This document shows positions 40,978 through 48,431 of a stretch of DNA of 48,431 nt, in pieces. Below the pieces are notes generated by a model. The model made no database searches, had not been told where the DNA came from, and worked only from the letters and a program-made list of their open reading frames with translations. The position numbers and the translations under genes were made by a program. How positions within the stretch are numbered: position 1 is the stretch's first letter; each line of letters opens with the position of its first letter. Source of the DNA: Baffinella frigidus (Eukaryota; Cryptophyceae; Cryptomonadales; Baffinellaceae); contig MU647545.1 of the NCBI GenBank assembly GCA_026770585.1, forward strand, positions 4,289-52,719. Reading direction: 5' to 3'.

Positions 40978-41445
40978 ATGCGCAACAAGCGCGAAGTCGA
41001 AACCAGAGAAGTTCACCTACATGCTAACGGTTCAGCTAAACCCGACACAACTGGAACACTGGGGATCGGTGGTAGGCTTGCTTCAAGGAACAAGACACAC
41101 GATAACGCAGGGGAGATGCTTATACGATTCGTCACATCAAGTGACGGCCAGACGCTTGTGTCTAAGAGTGACCGAACAATTAATCCATTCACAGATAAAG
41201 TGTGGAACAATCCCATCTCACCCAACACTGCGCTAGCTACCGATATGTTGGTCGAACCAGATGCACTGGTCGAACCAGACGCTACGATGGCTGACACAGA
41301 CAATTTTACTAAATTTCACCTAGAAGACGGGGAGATGCTCATGGAGCTGATGATACACCTCCACGCGGACTGCCCCGACCTCATGCACGATAAACCTAAG
41401 TTGATAGAACAGGTATCAAAACTCTACGATCTGCTACGGCGGTAG
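40978..41445 (+). CDS. Hypothetical protein, ~155 aa
   Basis: Unrecognised. Disordered, polar N-terminal two-thirds with a duplicated LVEPDA motif; helical acidic C-terminal ~45 residues (LMELMIHLHADC...QVSKLYDLLRR). The start is set by the TATA-like element at 40931-40938. Confidence 0.5.
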   Translation: MRNKREVETREVHLHANGSAKPDTTGTLGIGGRLASRNKTHDNAGEMLIRFVTSSDGQTLVSKSDRTINPFTDKVWNNPISPNTALATDMLVEPDALVEPDATMADTDNFTKFHLEDGEMLMELMIHLHADCPDLMHDKPKLIEQVSKLYDLLRR

Positions 41446-41474
41446 GAAGTCCACCAGTAACGATGGCAAGGCCA

Positions 41475-42728
41475 TCAACGATGGTAGTAGGTGCCATACA
41501 TACTCAATACAAGGGGGCTACTCACATTGTGTTCTATCCCATCATGATTGAAACAGGTTGCAATAACATTTCGTGTGTGAAGTGCCATATCTGTGTGTGC
41601 GTCATCCTTTTTGAAACAGTCGAGTGTACCCGAGACACAACGCACCCGCATCGAAGCCCTACCCCCTGACCCGTCCTCAACACATGAATCCTTCCAGATT
41701 TCCGAACACGTCTGGTGCTGGGCACCAGAAAGCGTGCCACGAAGCGTCTTATATTGGGAAAGCAACTCCAACTCATCCATGTCACCAAGACGAGAGACTT
41801 TAAACTCTGGCGCCAGGTCCCCAAGCACAGCCTTCATGATGCAAGATTTAGTGAAGATGTTCGCGATAGTGTGCATGTGACCACGGGCGTATGGGGTAGT
41901 GAGGGTTATAGCATCTGCCTCATGAACCCCCCAGTAGGGGTGCACCCGTAGAGTCTTTTTCGCGACGACCGCACATGACCGAAAAGGCTTATCGAAACCA
42001 GAGGCGTGTACAGTCCCCAGCAACAGACCACTCGAACTGTTACTAGACGGATACACGTGCGCGCTGAGCACCTCAGATAAACCGTCACAACTCACAGTGA
42101 AGACCATGGGCTGTTGCGTGTATGTGGCAGTGACACTTTGACACATCATACGCTGGTCGAACCGGTGGCCACACTCGCGTGCCCTGGTATGATGGCCCAT
42201 GATAGCACACTTGAGCTGCAGACCTTCGAGTGTGGTTACAGAGACACTCATACCGTCTGTACTGGCACTCCACTCAGCAGCGGACGGGATCGGAATTCCA
42301 GCATACACACAAGAGTACAGCTTAGATCGCAGCACTTCGCAATTATTCCACAATGAACTGCGTCCCAGTAGTGTTGAAACCAACTCCGTAAACATCTCGG
42401 GGGCGCGCTTGACAGTCCCAGGAAGAGGTGTAGACATCTTCATACAGATAGGGGGAGGGGTGTCCACCATAGTTGCACCCAACGGTTCAACCACACGTGC
42501 TGACACGATCGAACACACCTCAAGGTCGTCCTTGAGAGTCTCGAGTACAACTTGGTGTGGCTCTGTTGAATTCATAAGATCTACGATGGCATTAGACTTC
42601 ACCAAACCAAGCTTGCGCTGTGCAGTGTCTACCCATGCACGACTCGTATTGGCGCCCCGCATCTCTAGGCGTGAATTGAAATGGTGATAAATCGAATCAA
42701 CTTCACATGGTGACAACCCTTCACACAT
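41475..42728 (-). CDS. Probable structural protein, ~417 aa
   Basis: Unrecognised soluble, beta-rich-looking protein with no membrane segment or enzymatic motif. It follows the 480-aa gene on the same strand almost without gap (73 nt with the chosen start). TATTTAAC on the minus strand (42762-42769) is 34 nt before the ATG at 42728 and inside the longer open frame (to 42800). The pairing with the 480-aa gene suggests partner proteins, for example capsid, vertex or tegument subunits; this is inference. Confidence 0.5.
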   Translation of the reverse strand: MCEGLSPCEVDSIYHHFNSRLEMRGANTSRAWVDTAQRKLGLVKSNAIVDLMNSTEPHQVVLETLKDDLEVCSIVSARVVEPLGATMVDTPPPICMKMSTPLPGTVKRAPEMFTELVSTLLGRSSLWNNCEVLRSKLYSCVYAGIPIPSAAEWSASTDGMSVSVTTLEGLQLKCAIMGHHTRARECGHRFDQRMMCQSVTATYTQQPMVFTVSCDGLSEVLSAHVYPSSNSSSGLLLGTVHASGFDKPFRSCAVVAKKTLRVHPYWGVHEADAITLTTPYARGHMHTIANIFTKSCIMKAVLGDLAPEFKVSRLGDMDELELLSQYKTLRGTLSGAQHQTCSEIWKDSCVEDGSGGRASMRVRCVSGTLDCFKKDDAHTDMALHTRNVIATCFNHDGIEHNVSSPLVLSMYGTYYHR

Positions 42729-42761
42729 GACTGATATGACAGATGGAGACCAGAGAGGCAA

Positions 42762-42769
42762 GTTAAATA
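42762..42769 (-). promoter_or_regulatory. TATA-like element of the 417-aa gene
   Basis: TATTTAAC on the minus strand, 34 nt before the ATG at 42728. It excludes the upstream ATG at 42800. Confidence 0.6.
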
Positions 42770-42801
42770 CAAATTCATTGTCAAAGTCGGCACGCTCCAA
42801 T

Positions 42802-44244
42802 TCAAATCATACCCCCCCACTGGCGCGCAAGTGCCAAACGTACGGTCATTGGAAGGGCGTGTTCGATGTTCAAATCGTGTGGCCTAGACCCTGCGGACGA
42901 AACAGATGCTATCGGTACCCGTTTAGGCGAGACGTTCTCAGAGGCCTTAACATCAGCGTCATGCTTCACGTGAATTTCCTCTGGGTCCCGCTCTTCACAC
43001 TCATCCGCCTTATGACGATGACAGTGGCAGTTCTCAGGACATCTACACCTCCCGGTCTGAGTGAACGTAGACGTAAACACAGCAACGAGGGGGGAAGTCG
43101 CACTATTGAGGACGACGAAGGGTACCGAGTCGTCCCCGTTGATAGTCTCCATAGACCCGTTGCACATCGCATCCTTGATGGCCAGTCCAGAGCACAAGCC
43201 GAGACTGGCCAGCTGGTTCATCGCTGCATACACAGGAAGATGCAGCGAACGGGCTGCGTTTGAATTGCAAATGTGTGCGACATCTACCGCAAAGTGACCC
43301 CCGTCGACGAAGACATGCACCACACTCTGCCGGGGTGTGTACCCTTCATCAGTTGCAAACGTTTGAACGGGGAGCGCCGCACTCACACAGTTGGGTGATT
43401 CAGACCATAGCTCCGTTTCGGTGTGAGAACCTGAGCATGACATGACCAACTGAAACTGATAACCATCACCAATCTGGTCAATAGAGACGCCCTGAGTGGC
43501 CAGGTATCGCTGATGAACCGGTCGCGCACGTAGGGCTCGCACACTGTCGACGGTGATGGTGTGTGAGGGTGTGTGGTCAGGATCAAACAACATGGTCGTG
43601 TTCCTCTGCGACTTGAGAATATGATTTGTAGGATTCTCGGTATCCGTCGGAAACACCCGCTTCACCCCAGACGAGTCTAGACTGACACCATGGGGGCCTA
43701 TCTGAACACGATCAACCCCATCAGAACCGAAAGCCCTCTCCATGATTTCCACTATACCGGCTATATCCGTGTCAAAATCTGGTGAACAACCATGGAGATT
43801 TCGAAGCGCATACAGAGACATCGGAATCTTGGTATCTTCTGCACACACCGCCCGCATGTTTGCGTCCATAAGCACACGACCACTGTAGACCATCCCATGA
43901 GAATCACTCGCGTTCAGAGTGTAAACCAAGTCAATGTCTGTCACTTCTTGCACAGGGTCCAAGGCTGCCCCATCGCCATGTATAGACTCCGTATTATCAT
44001 GCATAGCGGTTACGACTGCACCAATATCAGTGCCAAGACCGGCGACTACACCGACCTTGATAAAGTCTGCAGTGGTCGCCCTGGAGAGTATGTTTCCAAC
44101 CTCGGGGAGTGTCTGAATTTCAACCGAGCGCCACGCGTGAGCAGTGGTAGCAGTAGCAACACCTTTACTGGCCGCTGTCAGCATCGCTCGCATCTTTGGT
44201 GTCGCTGCCACATCCAAACCCCTCACACCATGAGCGAAAACCAT
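42802..44244 (-). CDS. Probable structural protein, 480 aa
   Basis: Unrecognised. Ala/Val/Thr-rich, beta-rich-looking main body. Near residues 400-430 a short Cys/His cluster (CRCPENCHCHRHKADECEE) could bind zinc. The C-terminal ~60 residues are charged and disordered. An ATATATAAA element on the minus strand lies about 35-40 nt upstream of the ATG, in the intergenic region shared with the divergent ESCRT-III-like gene. Confidence 0.5.
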   Translation of the reverse strand: MVFAHGVRGLDVAATPKMRAMLTAASKGVATATTAHAWRSVEIQTLPEVGNILSRATTADFIKVGVVAGLGTDIGAVVTAMHDNTESIHGDGAALDPVQEVTDIDLVYTLNASDSHGMVYSGRVLMDANMRAVCAEDTKIPMSLYALRNLHGCSPDFDTDIAGIVEIMERAFGSDGVDRVQIGPHGVSLDSSGVKRVFPTDTENPTNHILKSQRNTTMLFDPDHTPSHTITVDSVRALRARPVHQRYLATQGVSIDQIGDGYQFQLVMSCSGSHTETELWSESPNCVSAALPVQTFATDEGYTPRQSVVHVFVDGGHFAVDVAHICNSNAARSLHLPVYAAMNQLASLGLCSGLAIKDAMCNGSMETINGDDSVPFVVLNSATSPLVAVFTSTFTQTGRCRCPENCHCHRHKADECEERDPEEIHVKHDADVKASENVSPKRVPIASVSSAGSRPHDLNIEHALPMTVRLALARQWGGMI

Positions 44245-44333
44245 CTGATCGGGTGTGAATACTTCTTAAGGAGCACCAATTTATATATGAGCGCTCTCAA
44301 TTGTTCATTTGTGTACATACAGATTCACTATAC

Positions 44334-45086
44334 ATGAGTACAGCAGCAACAATCATTGACAATAGGTCAGACGAGAACGCTTCAACAACCCCGTGTTTCA
44401 GGTTTATTGCCTCCGCGTGGGTCTACGGTTCATATTTTGTGTCCAACCAGCAAATCCACGAGACTACAATCATGATCGAACAACTCCGATCCCTCCGCAT
44501 ACAACTTGATACCATACACAAGGCACGCGAAACAGAATTTGATGAAAACGTGGAGAAAATCAAAGCGGCGCGTGTGCGGGGGTTGGGACCCCGTTCTCAA
44601 CTCATCGTACGGCTACTCAAGAAGAGCCTGACGTTGAAGAAGTCACGTGAAGGTATATCAAACAGGATGACAACCGTCGAACTGCAGATTGAGGCACTCG
44701 AGAGCAGTGACTTTAACCGCAGCATGCTTAAGACTTTGCAAAGCAGTGCTGTCACCATGCGCAAGATGGGCCTAGAAAAGGGCTTGAGTCAGGCAGATAC
44801 CGCCATAGAAGAGCTAGAAGATAACATGCAGGTTACAGGAGAAATGAACTCAGCGCTTGCAGCGCCACTGGGGGATGCACACCTGAATGATGACGAACTC
44901 GACGCAGAGCTCGACTCTATCATGAACGAGAACCCACATGAAAGTCCCCCGACCCATCTGGAAAGTAGAACCAATGTCTCTATGGTAGCACCCGTAAGCA
45001 AATTCACAACTACCGTGCCCGCACCGGCACAATCATCCATGTATGCAGCGGATATACAGGAGGAACCCAACCAGACAGTAGCATAA
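44334..45086 (+). CDS. ESCRT-III subunit of the Snf7/CHMP4 family, ~250 aa
   Basis: Membrane-remodelling filament protein. From about residue 47 the sequence follows CHMP4/Vps32 helix by helix. A first helix IEQLRSLRIQLDTIH leads to a strongly basic hairpin (KAARVRG...RLLKKSLTLKKSRE). Then come VELQIEALESSDFNRSMLKT (equivalent to the E-x-QREALE region), an AVTMRKMGLEKGLSQADTAI helix, the EELEDNMQVTGEMNSALAAP segment, and the acidic DDELDAELDSI motif. A Pro-rich tail follows. The N-terminal 46 residues include a hydrophobic patch that could act as membrane anchor. Expected role: neck scission in budding or nuclear-envelope egress, with host Vps4. The start ATG at 44334 is ~50 nt after a TTATATATG element; 44472 is an alternative. 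Confidence 0.85.
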   Translation: MSTAATIIDNRSDENASTTPCFRFIASAWVYGSYFVSNQQIHETTIMIEQLRSLRIQLDTIHKARETEFDENVEKIKAARVRGLGPRSQLIVRLLKKSLTLKKSREGISNRMTTVELQIEALESSDFNRSMLKTLQSSAVTMRKMGLEKGLSQADTAIEELEDNMQVTGEMNSALAAPLGDAHLNDDELDAELDSIMNENPHESPPTHLESRTNVSMVAPVSKFTTTVPAPAQSSMYAADIQEEPNQTVA

Positions 45087-45127
45087 TGAGACAGCAAAGA
45101 AAGAATTGTAATTAAAATCACTCCTCA

Positions 45128-46469
45128 TCACGCCTTGCGAGCCGCGCGCTTCGGCGCCGTGCCCCCCTGCTTCGCCTCGGCTGCGCGCTTCGCCACACAC
45201 CCAGAAGAGATGCACCAGCACTTCTCAGGCTCCTCATCGTAGGTGAACGTGAGCTCCGCACCCGGCTGGTTCAGGGTTTAGGGTTCAGGGTTCAGGGTTT
45301 AGGGTTTAGGGTCTGGGGTTCAGGTCAAGGGTCTAAGGTCTCGAGTTTAGGGTTTAGGGTTTAGGGTTTAGGGTTTAGGGTTTAGGGTTTGGGGTTGAGG
45401 GTTGAGGGTTTGGGGTTTAGGGTTTGGGGTTTAGGGTGTACACCATGAGGGGCTCGTCGCGCGCCACCACGAAGACCCCGAGGTCCGACTCGACCAGCTT
45501 CACGGTTGCCACGTCAGAGCACGCGTGGTTCAGGTACTGCGCGGCACCAAACTTCCACCCGTTCTTCCCGATGATGGGGATCCCGACGCTTCCGTCCTTG
45601 AGATTCACCGAGTATTCGCGGGTCTTCTGCGGGAGGAGAGTGGTGCCCTTGGCGATCTTGGTGAAATGGAAGCGAAGGACCGCCTGCCCCGCGGGGATAA
45701 ACGTCTTGGCAATCAACTTCTTGCCCTTGGAGAGGTCGTTGACGTCGATGGGCGTCACCCGGACAACCTCCTCCCCGTTCTTACCGGGCAACAGCTGAAA
45801 CGCCTCCAAGCTGCTGGAGATCTCCTTGACCATCGGCGTGTTGAGGCAGGGACGCACCTCGAACGTGGGGATCCCGGGGCAGTCCACACACCCCTCAGGG
45901 CAGTCGATGTGGCCAGCGTTGTACTGGTCGATCCACTCCGCCATCACGGTAAACACCGTGGCAGCGGGCAATCCTTCGAGGACGCTCTTGTGCTGGATCG
46001 CGCGAGAGGGCGCCTTGCGGATCTTGAGCGCAGCTGCGATGCGGGCCCTCCCACCTCCCGACCTGATGGACCTTGCCTGCTTCGCAGACCTCTCCGCGAT
46101 GGGGACGGCCCCGTTCTTGTACTTGCGCGCGACGGGCTTGGTTGCGAGGAGAGTCTGCTCAAGGCCCTTGGCGGTCGCGCCCTTGGTCTTGCCGCTCTTG
46201 GAGATGTGCTTGGTCGTGCCACTCTTGGTGATGAAGGACTTGCTGCCCAGCTGGACACCCCTGGTCCTGCCGCCCTTGGCGCTCTTCGGCTGGGGGGCCA
46301 TGGGGGCCATGGGCCCATTGGCCCCCGGCTGCGTCTTTCCGCGGACCGCCCGCGGCCCGCGCCCCGCTGCCGGCTTACAGCGCGCCGTCGTAGGAGTCGT
46401 GGACCCGACGGCCGCGCGTGACGATCCGAGCAAGGCTGCGAGCGCGGCAGCACCGCTGTCCTTCGCCAT
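45128..46469 (-). CDS. SET-domain lysine methyltransferase with a telomere-repeat intron, 387 aa
   Basis: Two exons on the minus strand: 46469-45444 and 45265-45128. The N-terminal ~190 residues are basic and Ala/Lys/Gly-rich (nuclear, histone-tail-like). The SET core lies at ~240-350 with KFGAAQYLNHACS (the N-H-S/C signature that binds S-adenosylmethionine), then EPLM in exon 1 joined to PGAELTFTYDEEP in exon 2, the typical GEEL.Y.Y end of SET. A post-SET-like CWCISSGC follows, then a basic tail. Splice junctions ATG|GTGTAC and AACCAG|CCG, phase 0. G/C-rich and host-like, with TTTACTACA-type motifs upstream. Likely target: host or viral histones. Confidence 0.8.
45266..45443 (-). repeat. SET-gene intron made of degenerate CCCTAAA repeats
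   Basis: 178-nt intron. The plus strand reads TTTAGGG with variants (TTCAGGG, TCTGGGG, TTGAGGG). On the coding strand it begins GTGTACACCC and ends CCTGAACCAG. This copy is more diverged than the others, which suggests greater age or mutation since insertion. Phase 0. Confidence 0.85.
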
Positions 46470-46545
46470 GTGGAGGAGATGAGGTGTGAAGAAGTGAAAC
46501 GATTGAGGTTGTTTAAACGGACGCGAAATTAAACAAAAAAACGAG

Positions 46546-46673
46546 TTTACTACACGCACGTGAGATCTTTACTACAGACACATGCTGCCTAAAATGCCAT
46601 GTAGTAAAGATAGATATCCAATTTGACAGGCACGCAACGTATTTCGAACAGTCTAGAACATGCGTGTAGTAAA
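46546..46673. promoter_or_regulatory. Four TTTACTACA-type motifs upstream of the SET gene
   Basis: TTTACTACA at 46546-46554 and 46568-46576 and the reverse complement TGTAGTAAA at 46600-46608 and 46665-46673. The divergent pairs flank CTGCCTAAAATG. The stretch 46470-46997 otherwise holds only a 21-bp direct repeat (TTCATGGTCAAATYACGGGCT at 46690 and 46719) and no convincing gene. Confidence 0.6.
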
Positions 46674-46689
46674 GAGGAAAATAGATAAA

Positions 46690-46739
46690 TTCATGGTCAA
46701 ATCACGGGCTTGGTCCGGTTCATGGTCAAATTACGGGCT
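46690..46739 (+). repeat. 21-bp direct repeat
   Basis: Two copies of TTCATGGTCAAATYACGGGCT (46690-46710 and 46719-46739), differing at one base, in the SET-OTU intergenic region. Confidence 0.85.
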
Positions 46740-46997
46740 ACATGGGGGGGGGTGGCGGGGTTTCGCCTCCCACGAGAAGGGCTTTGACATTCATGGCCTA
46801 CAATTTTGCACAGCCACGTAAAGATATAAACACAACACTGTCGCATCACCTCACGGGCACCTTTAGCATGAAATCTAAATCGCCGCAGACATCTCTGCAT
46901 GCATATACCCACAGCTGGGAGCTCCCATTTGAGGTCGGTACTCGGTGATTTTTCTTTTTAATACATAATAATTTACAGCGCTCGTCTTGTGAGCACA

Positions 46998-48083
46998 CTA
47001 CCTCTGAGATCCGCCGGGGGAGAGGTGAGAATCATTGGGAAAGGCCGTCATCCAGTGGCTCTCTCCAAGGAGCGCGATCTGTACGGGGGGGTACACTTGC
47101 TTCAACACCCGGTCCTGTAAGAACTGCCATTCATGACCGTTGTTGCGGTTGCTGGAAATGTACTTGATGTCCCGCTTGAGGATGTGGGCCATGGCGATCA
47201 GTGTTGTGTGGCTGCCCCACAATGATTTGTTTGGCGTGTCGCACAAAAAGTCTTCCAGGTACTGGACGTACCCAGCCTCAAGCCCGGTTTTTGAATCGAT
47301 CGTGGGGTTGTGGTAGTAACCGTCCGTTTCACATAGATGGTAGCTGCGCGGCGTGTTGTCCGGTTGACCTTTCTCGTCAAATCCCTTGAAATGCGAATGG
47401 GTTAGCAAATAATGCGAGATCATCCGACGCATGTTCGCTACGGAGAGGACCTGGACTTTCCCATCATAGTGGATGCTGGTCTGCTTGGACATTTCTGCCA
47501 CCCACTTCAAAACGGCAATGATTTGGCAGTTGCCATTTCCTCCTGTCGGGTCGTCGACGATGTGCACATTTTGATAAATCGCGTTCTCTTTCAACGACGT
47601 AAAGTCATTGTGTACCGTATCGACCACTCCCGATTTGTCCTCCGCCTTTGTCTTATGGGGCTTGTTTGCCCGTCCCTGTTCCTGTTCCGACAGCTGCTTT
47701 GATCCCAGCTCAGGCCAAGCACGCTCCTCTGCAACTTTGAGTGGCACGGCGCGCTGCACCTCTGTCTCTTTCTGTGGTGCGGCAATGCTGTTCTCGAGGC
47801 GTGTCTTGATCAAGGACCTGTTATCGTTGTAGTCTTTTTCCTTGTCTGCCATCCTCTTCTCATATTGAGCTTGAGCGAGCGCCACACCCGACTTGTACAT
47901 CTTCACAGCGTTCTGACGCAGTGCCACATAGACCGCGTAGTCTTGCTTGGCCTGATAATCATATTGTCCCCGCGTTCTGGTGGTGTAAGTCCTGTACATG
48001 GTCTGTTCGATGCCAACCGTGGCGGTATGTGATTCGTCCAAATCGTGGAGTTGTTTCTGCAGGTGAGCCGTGTTGGTGGTCAT
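46998..48083 (-). CDS. OTU-domain deubiquitinase, 361 aa
   Basis: Cysteine protease of the OTU family. The N-terminal ~100 residues form a charged, coiled-coil-like region with many Tyr and Lys. The OTU domain lies at ~170-350. DPTGGNGNCQIIAVLKW holds the catalytic Cys (~186) with the Asp and Gly/Asn of the D-G-N-C motif. YLEDFLCDTPNKSLWGSHTT corresponds to the W-G central helix region, and LLGESHWMTAF holds the catalytic His (~343). All key residues are present. Probable role: removing ubiquitin or ubiquitin-like modifiers to counter host defence or stabilise viral proteins. Three TTTACTACA motifs lie 90-165 nt upstream. Confidence 0.82.
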   Translation of the reverse strand: MTTNTAHLQKQLHDLDESHTATVGIEQTMYRTYTTRTRGQYDYQAKQDYAVYVALRQNAVKMYKSGVALAQAQYEKRMADKEKDYNDNRSLIKTRLENSIAAPQKETEVQRAVPLKVAEERAWPELGSKQLSEQEQGRANKPHKTKAEDKSGVVDTVHNDFTSLKENAIYQNVHIVDDPTGGNGNCQIIAVLKWVAEMSKQTSIHYDGKVQVLSVANMRRMISHYLLTHSHFKGFDEKGQPDNTPRSYHLCETDGYYHNPTIDSKTGLEAGYVQYLEDFLCDTPNKSLWGSHTTLIAMAHILKRDIKYISSNRNNGHEWQFLQDRVLKQVYPPVQIALLGESHWMTAFPNDSHLSPGGSQR

Positions 48084-48176
48084 CCTGTGCGAGCGAATGG
48101 ATCAGCGATACGCCGACCCCTTTCACTCAGCGCCGTAGTCACGCACAATTCTCTTTAAATACTTCAGGATCCAATC

Positions 48177-48246
48177 TTTACTACACACATATCACCAGAA
48201 ACTTGAGGAACGCAGTCTTTACTACACGTAATTCCAATTTACTACA
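48177..48246 (+). promoter_or_regulatory. Three TTTACTACA motifs upstream of the OTU gene
   Basis: Copies at 48177-48185, 48218-48226 and 48238-48246. The terminal stretch 48084-48431 otherwise holds only the end repeats described separately; I see no gene in it. Confidence 0.6.
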
Positions 48247-48353
48247 CATATCCTTCCAGTTATTTCGTTTAGATGGACGGAATGATTCATTTGCAATCAA
48301 CATGTTTCTTGGGGGGGCGTCAGCTGTGTTTCGATCTTGTTTCCATCTTCACA

Positions 48354-48385
48354 GAATCCCCAGAGCCTCTAGGGGGGGACCCCAT
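48354..48385 (-). repeat. Inverted partner of 367-399
   Basis: Reads ATGGGGTCCC....CTAGAGGCTCTGGGGATTC on the minus strand, nearly identical to the end of the first gene of the window. Confidence 0.6.
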
Positions 48386-48395
48386 TTTATTTCTT

Positions 48396-48431
48396 GTCAC
48401 CATATGGTCCTATGTCACCATATGGTCCTAT
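48396..48431 (+). repeat. 18-bp tandem repeat at the window end
   Basis: Two exact copies of GTCACCATATGGTCCTAT (48396-48413 and 48414-48431), each with the palindrome CCATATGG. The window ends exactly at a unit boundary, so a longer array may continue beyond it. Confidence 0.85.

Noticed and set aside
24268-45443. Interstitial telomere repeats read as chromosome ends or fused contigs
   Set aside because: Each tract is short, bounded by GT and CAG, and frame-preserving when removed, which random fusion would not produce. An assembly artefact cannot be wholly excluded without reads.
45525-46482. Plus-strand long frames opposite the SET gene
   Set aside because: They are long only because of G/C-rich codon structure on the other strand. 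The SET frame has recognisable motifs and a frame-restoring intron.

Overview
This window looks like part of the genome, or an integrated copy, of a large herpesvirus-like double-stranded DNA virus of a unicellular eukaryote. The best fit is Mirusviricota. I base this on a capsid module that combines a ~980-residue candidate HK97-type major capsid protein (12060-15002), a small candidate triplex protein directly upstream (10921-11835), a herpes/HK97-type maturation protease (2283-2723) and a terminase ATPase exon (36986-37714). These sit beside eukaryote-like information genes: a TATA-binding protein, a DEDDy exonuclease and chromatin proteins. I made no database search. The mirusvirus assignment is inference from motifs, gene lengths and gene company; the motifs themselves are visible.

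Layout. Two kinds of DNA alternate. Core viral blocks (about 1-21140, 24700-30500, 36700-45090) have balanced base composition and tightly packed genes on both strands. Many of these genes have a TATTTAAG-like TATA element 30-60 nt before the start codon. In several cases the element shows that the first ATG or GTG of the open frame is not the real start. Three G/C-rich, host-like blocks interrupt them: MYND and ankyrin genes (21243-24589), phosphodiesterase, tRNA-Ile and TCP11 genes (30800-36633), and SET and OTU genes (45128-48083). Except for the phosphodiesterase, genes of these blocks are flanked by a different motif, TTTACTACA (either strand). Three of them (ankyrin, TCP11, SET) contain spliceosomal-type introns built largely of the heptamer CCCTAAA, which is the Arabidopsis-type telomere repeat. 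All five such introns rejoin reading frame exactly.

Functional picture. Besides the virion module, the window encodes a set aimed at host cell biology. It includes an ESCRT-III Snf7/CHMP4-like protein (membrane scission or nuclear egress), a membrane-anchored metacaspase, an OTU deubiquitinase, a RING/SP-RING-like ligase, an F-box-like protein, a SET methyltransferase, a tandem chromodomain-like protein and a MYND protein. There are also two papain-fold proteins, one apparently without its cysteine, and four multi-pass membrane proteins. One viral gene (chromodomain-like) lies antisense inside an intron of the TCP11 gene. The phosphodiesterase is framed by the two halves of a duplicated viral 3' flank.

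The strongest candidates for something undescribed are the telomere-repeat introns confined to the host-like gene class, the two-promoter architecture that goes with them, and the ESCRT-III homologue. Many structural-looking proteins (894, 417 and 480 aa) could not be identified. No portal, DNA polymerase or integrase was found here, so the window is incomplete.
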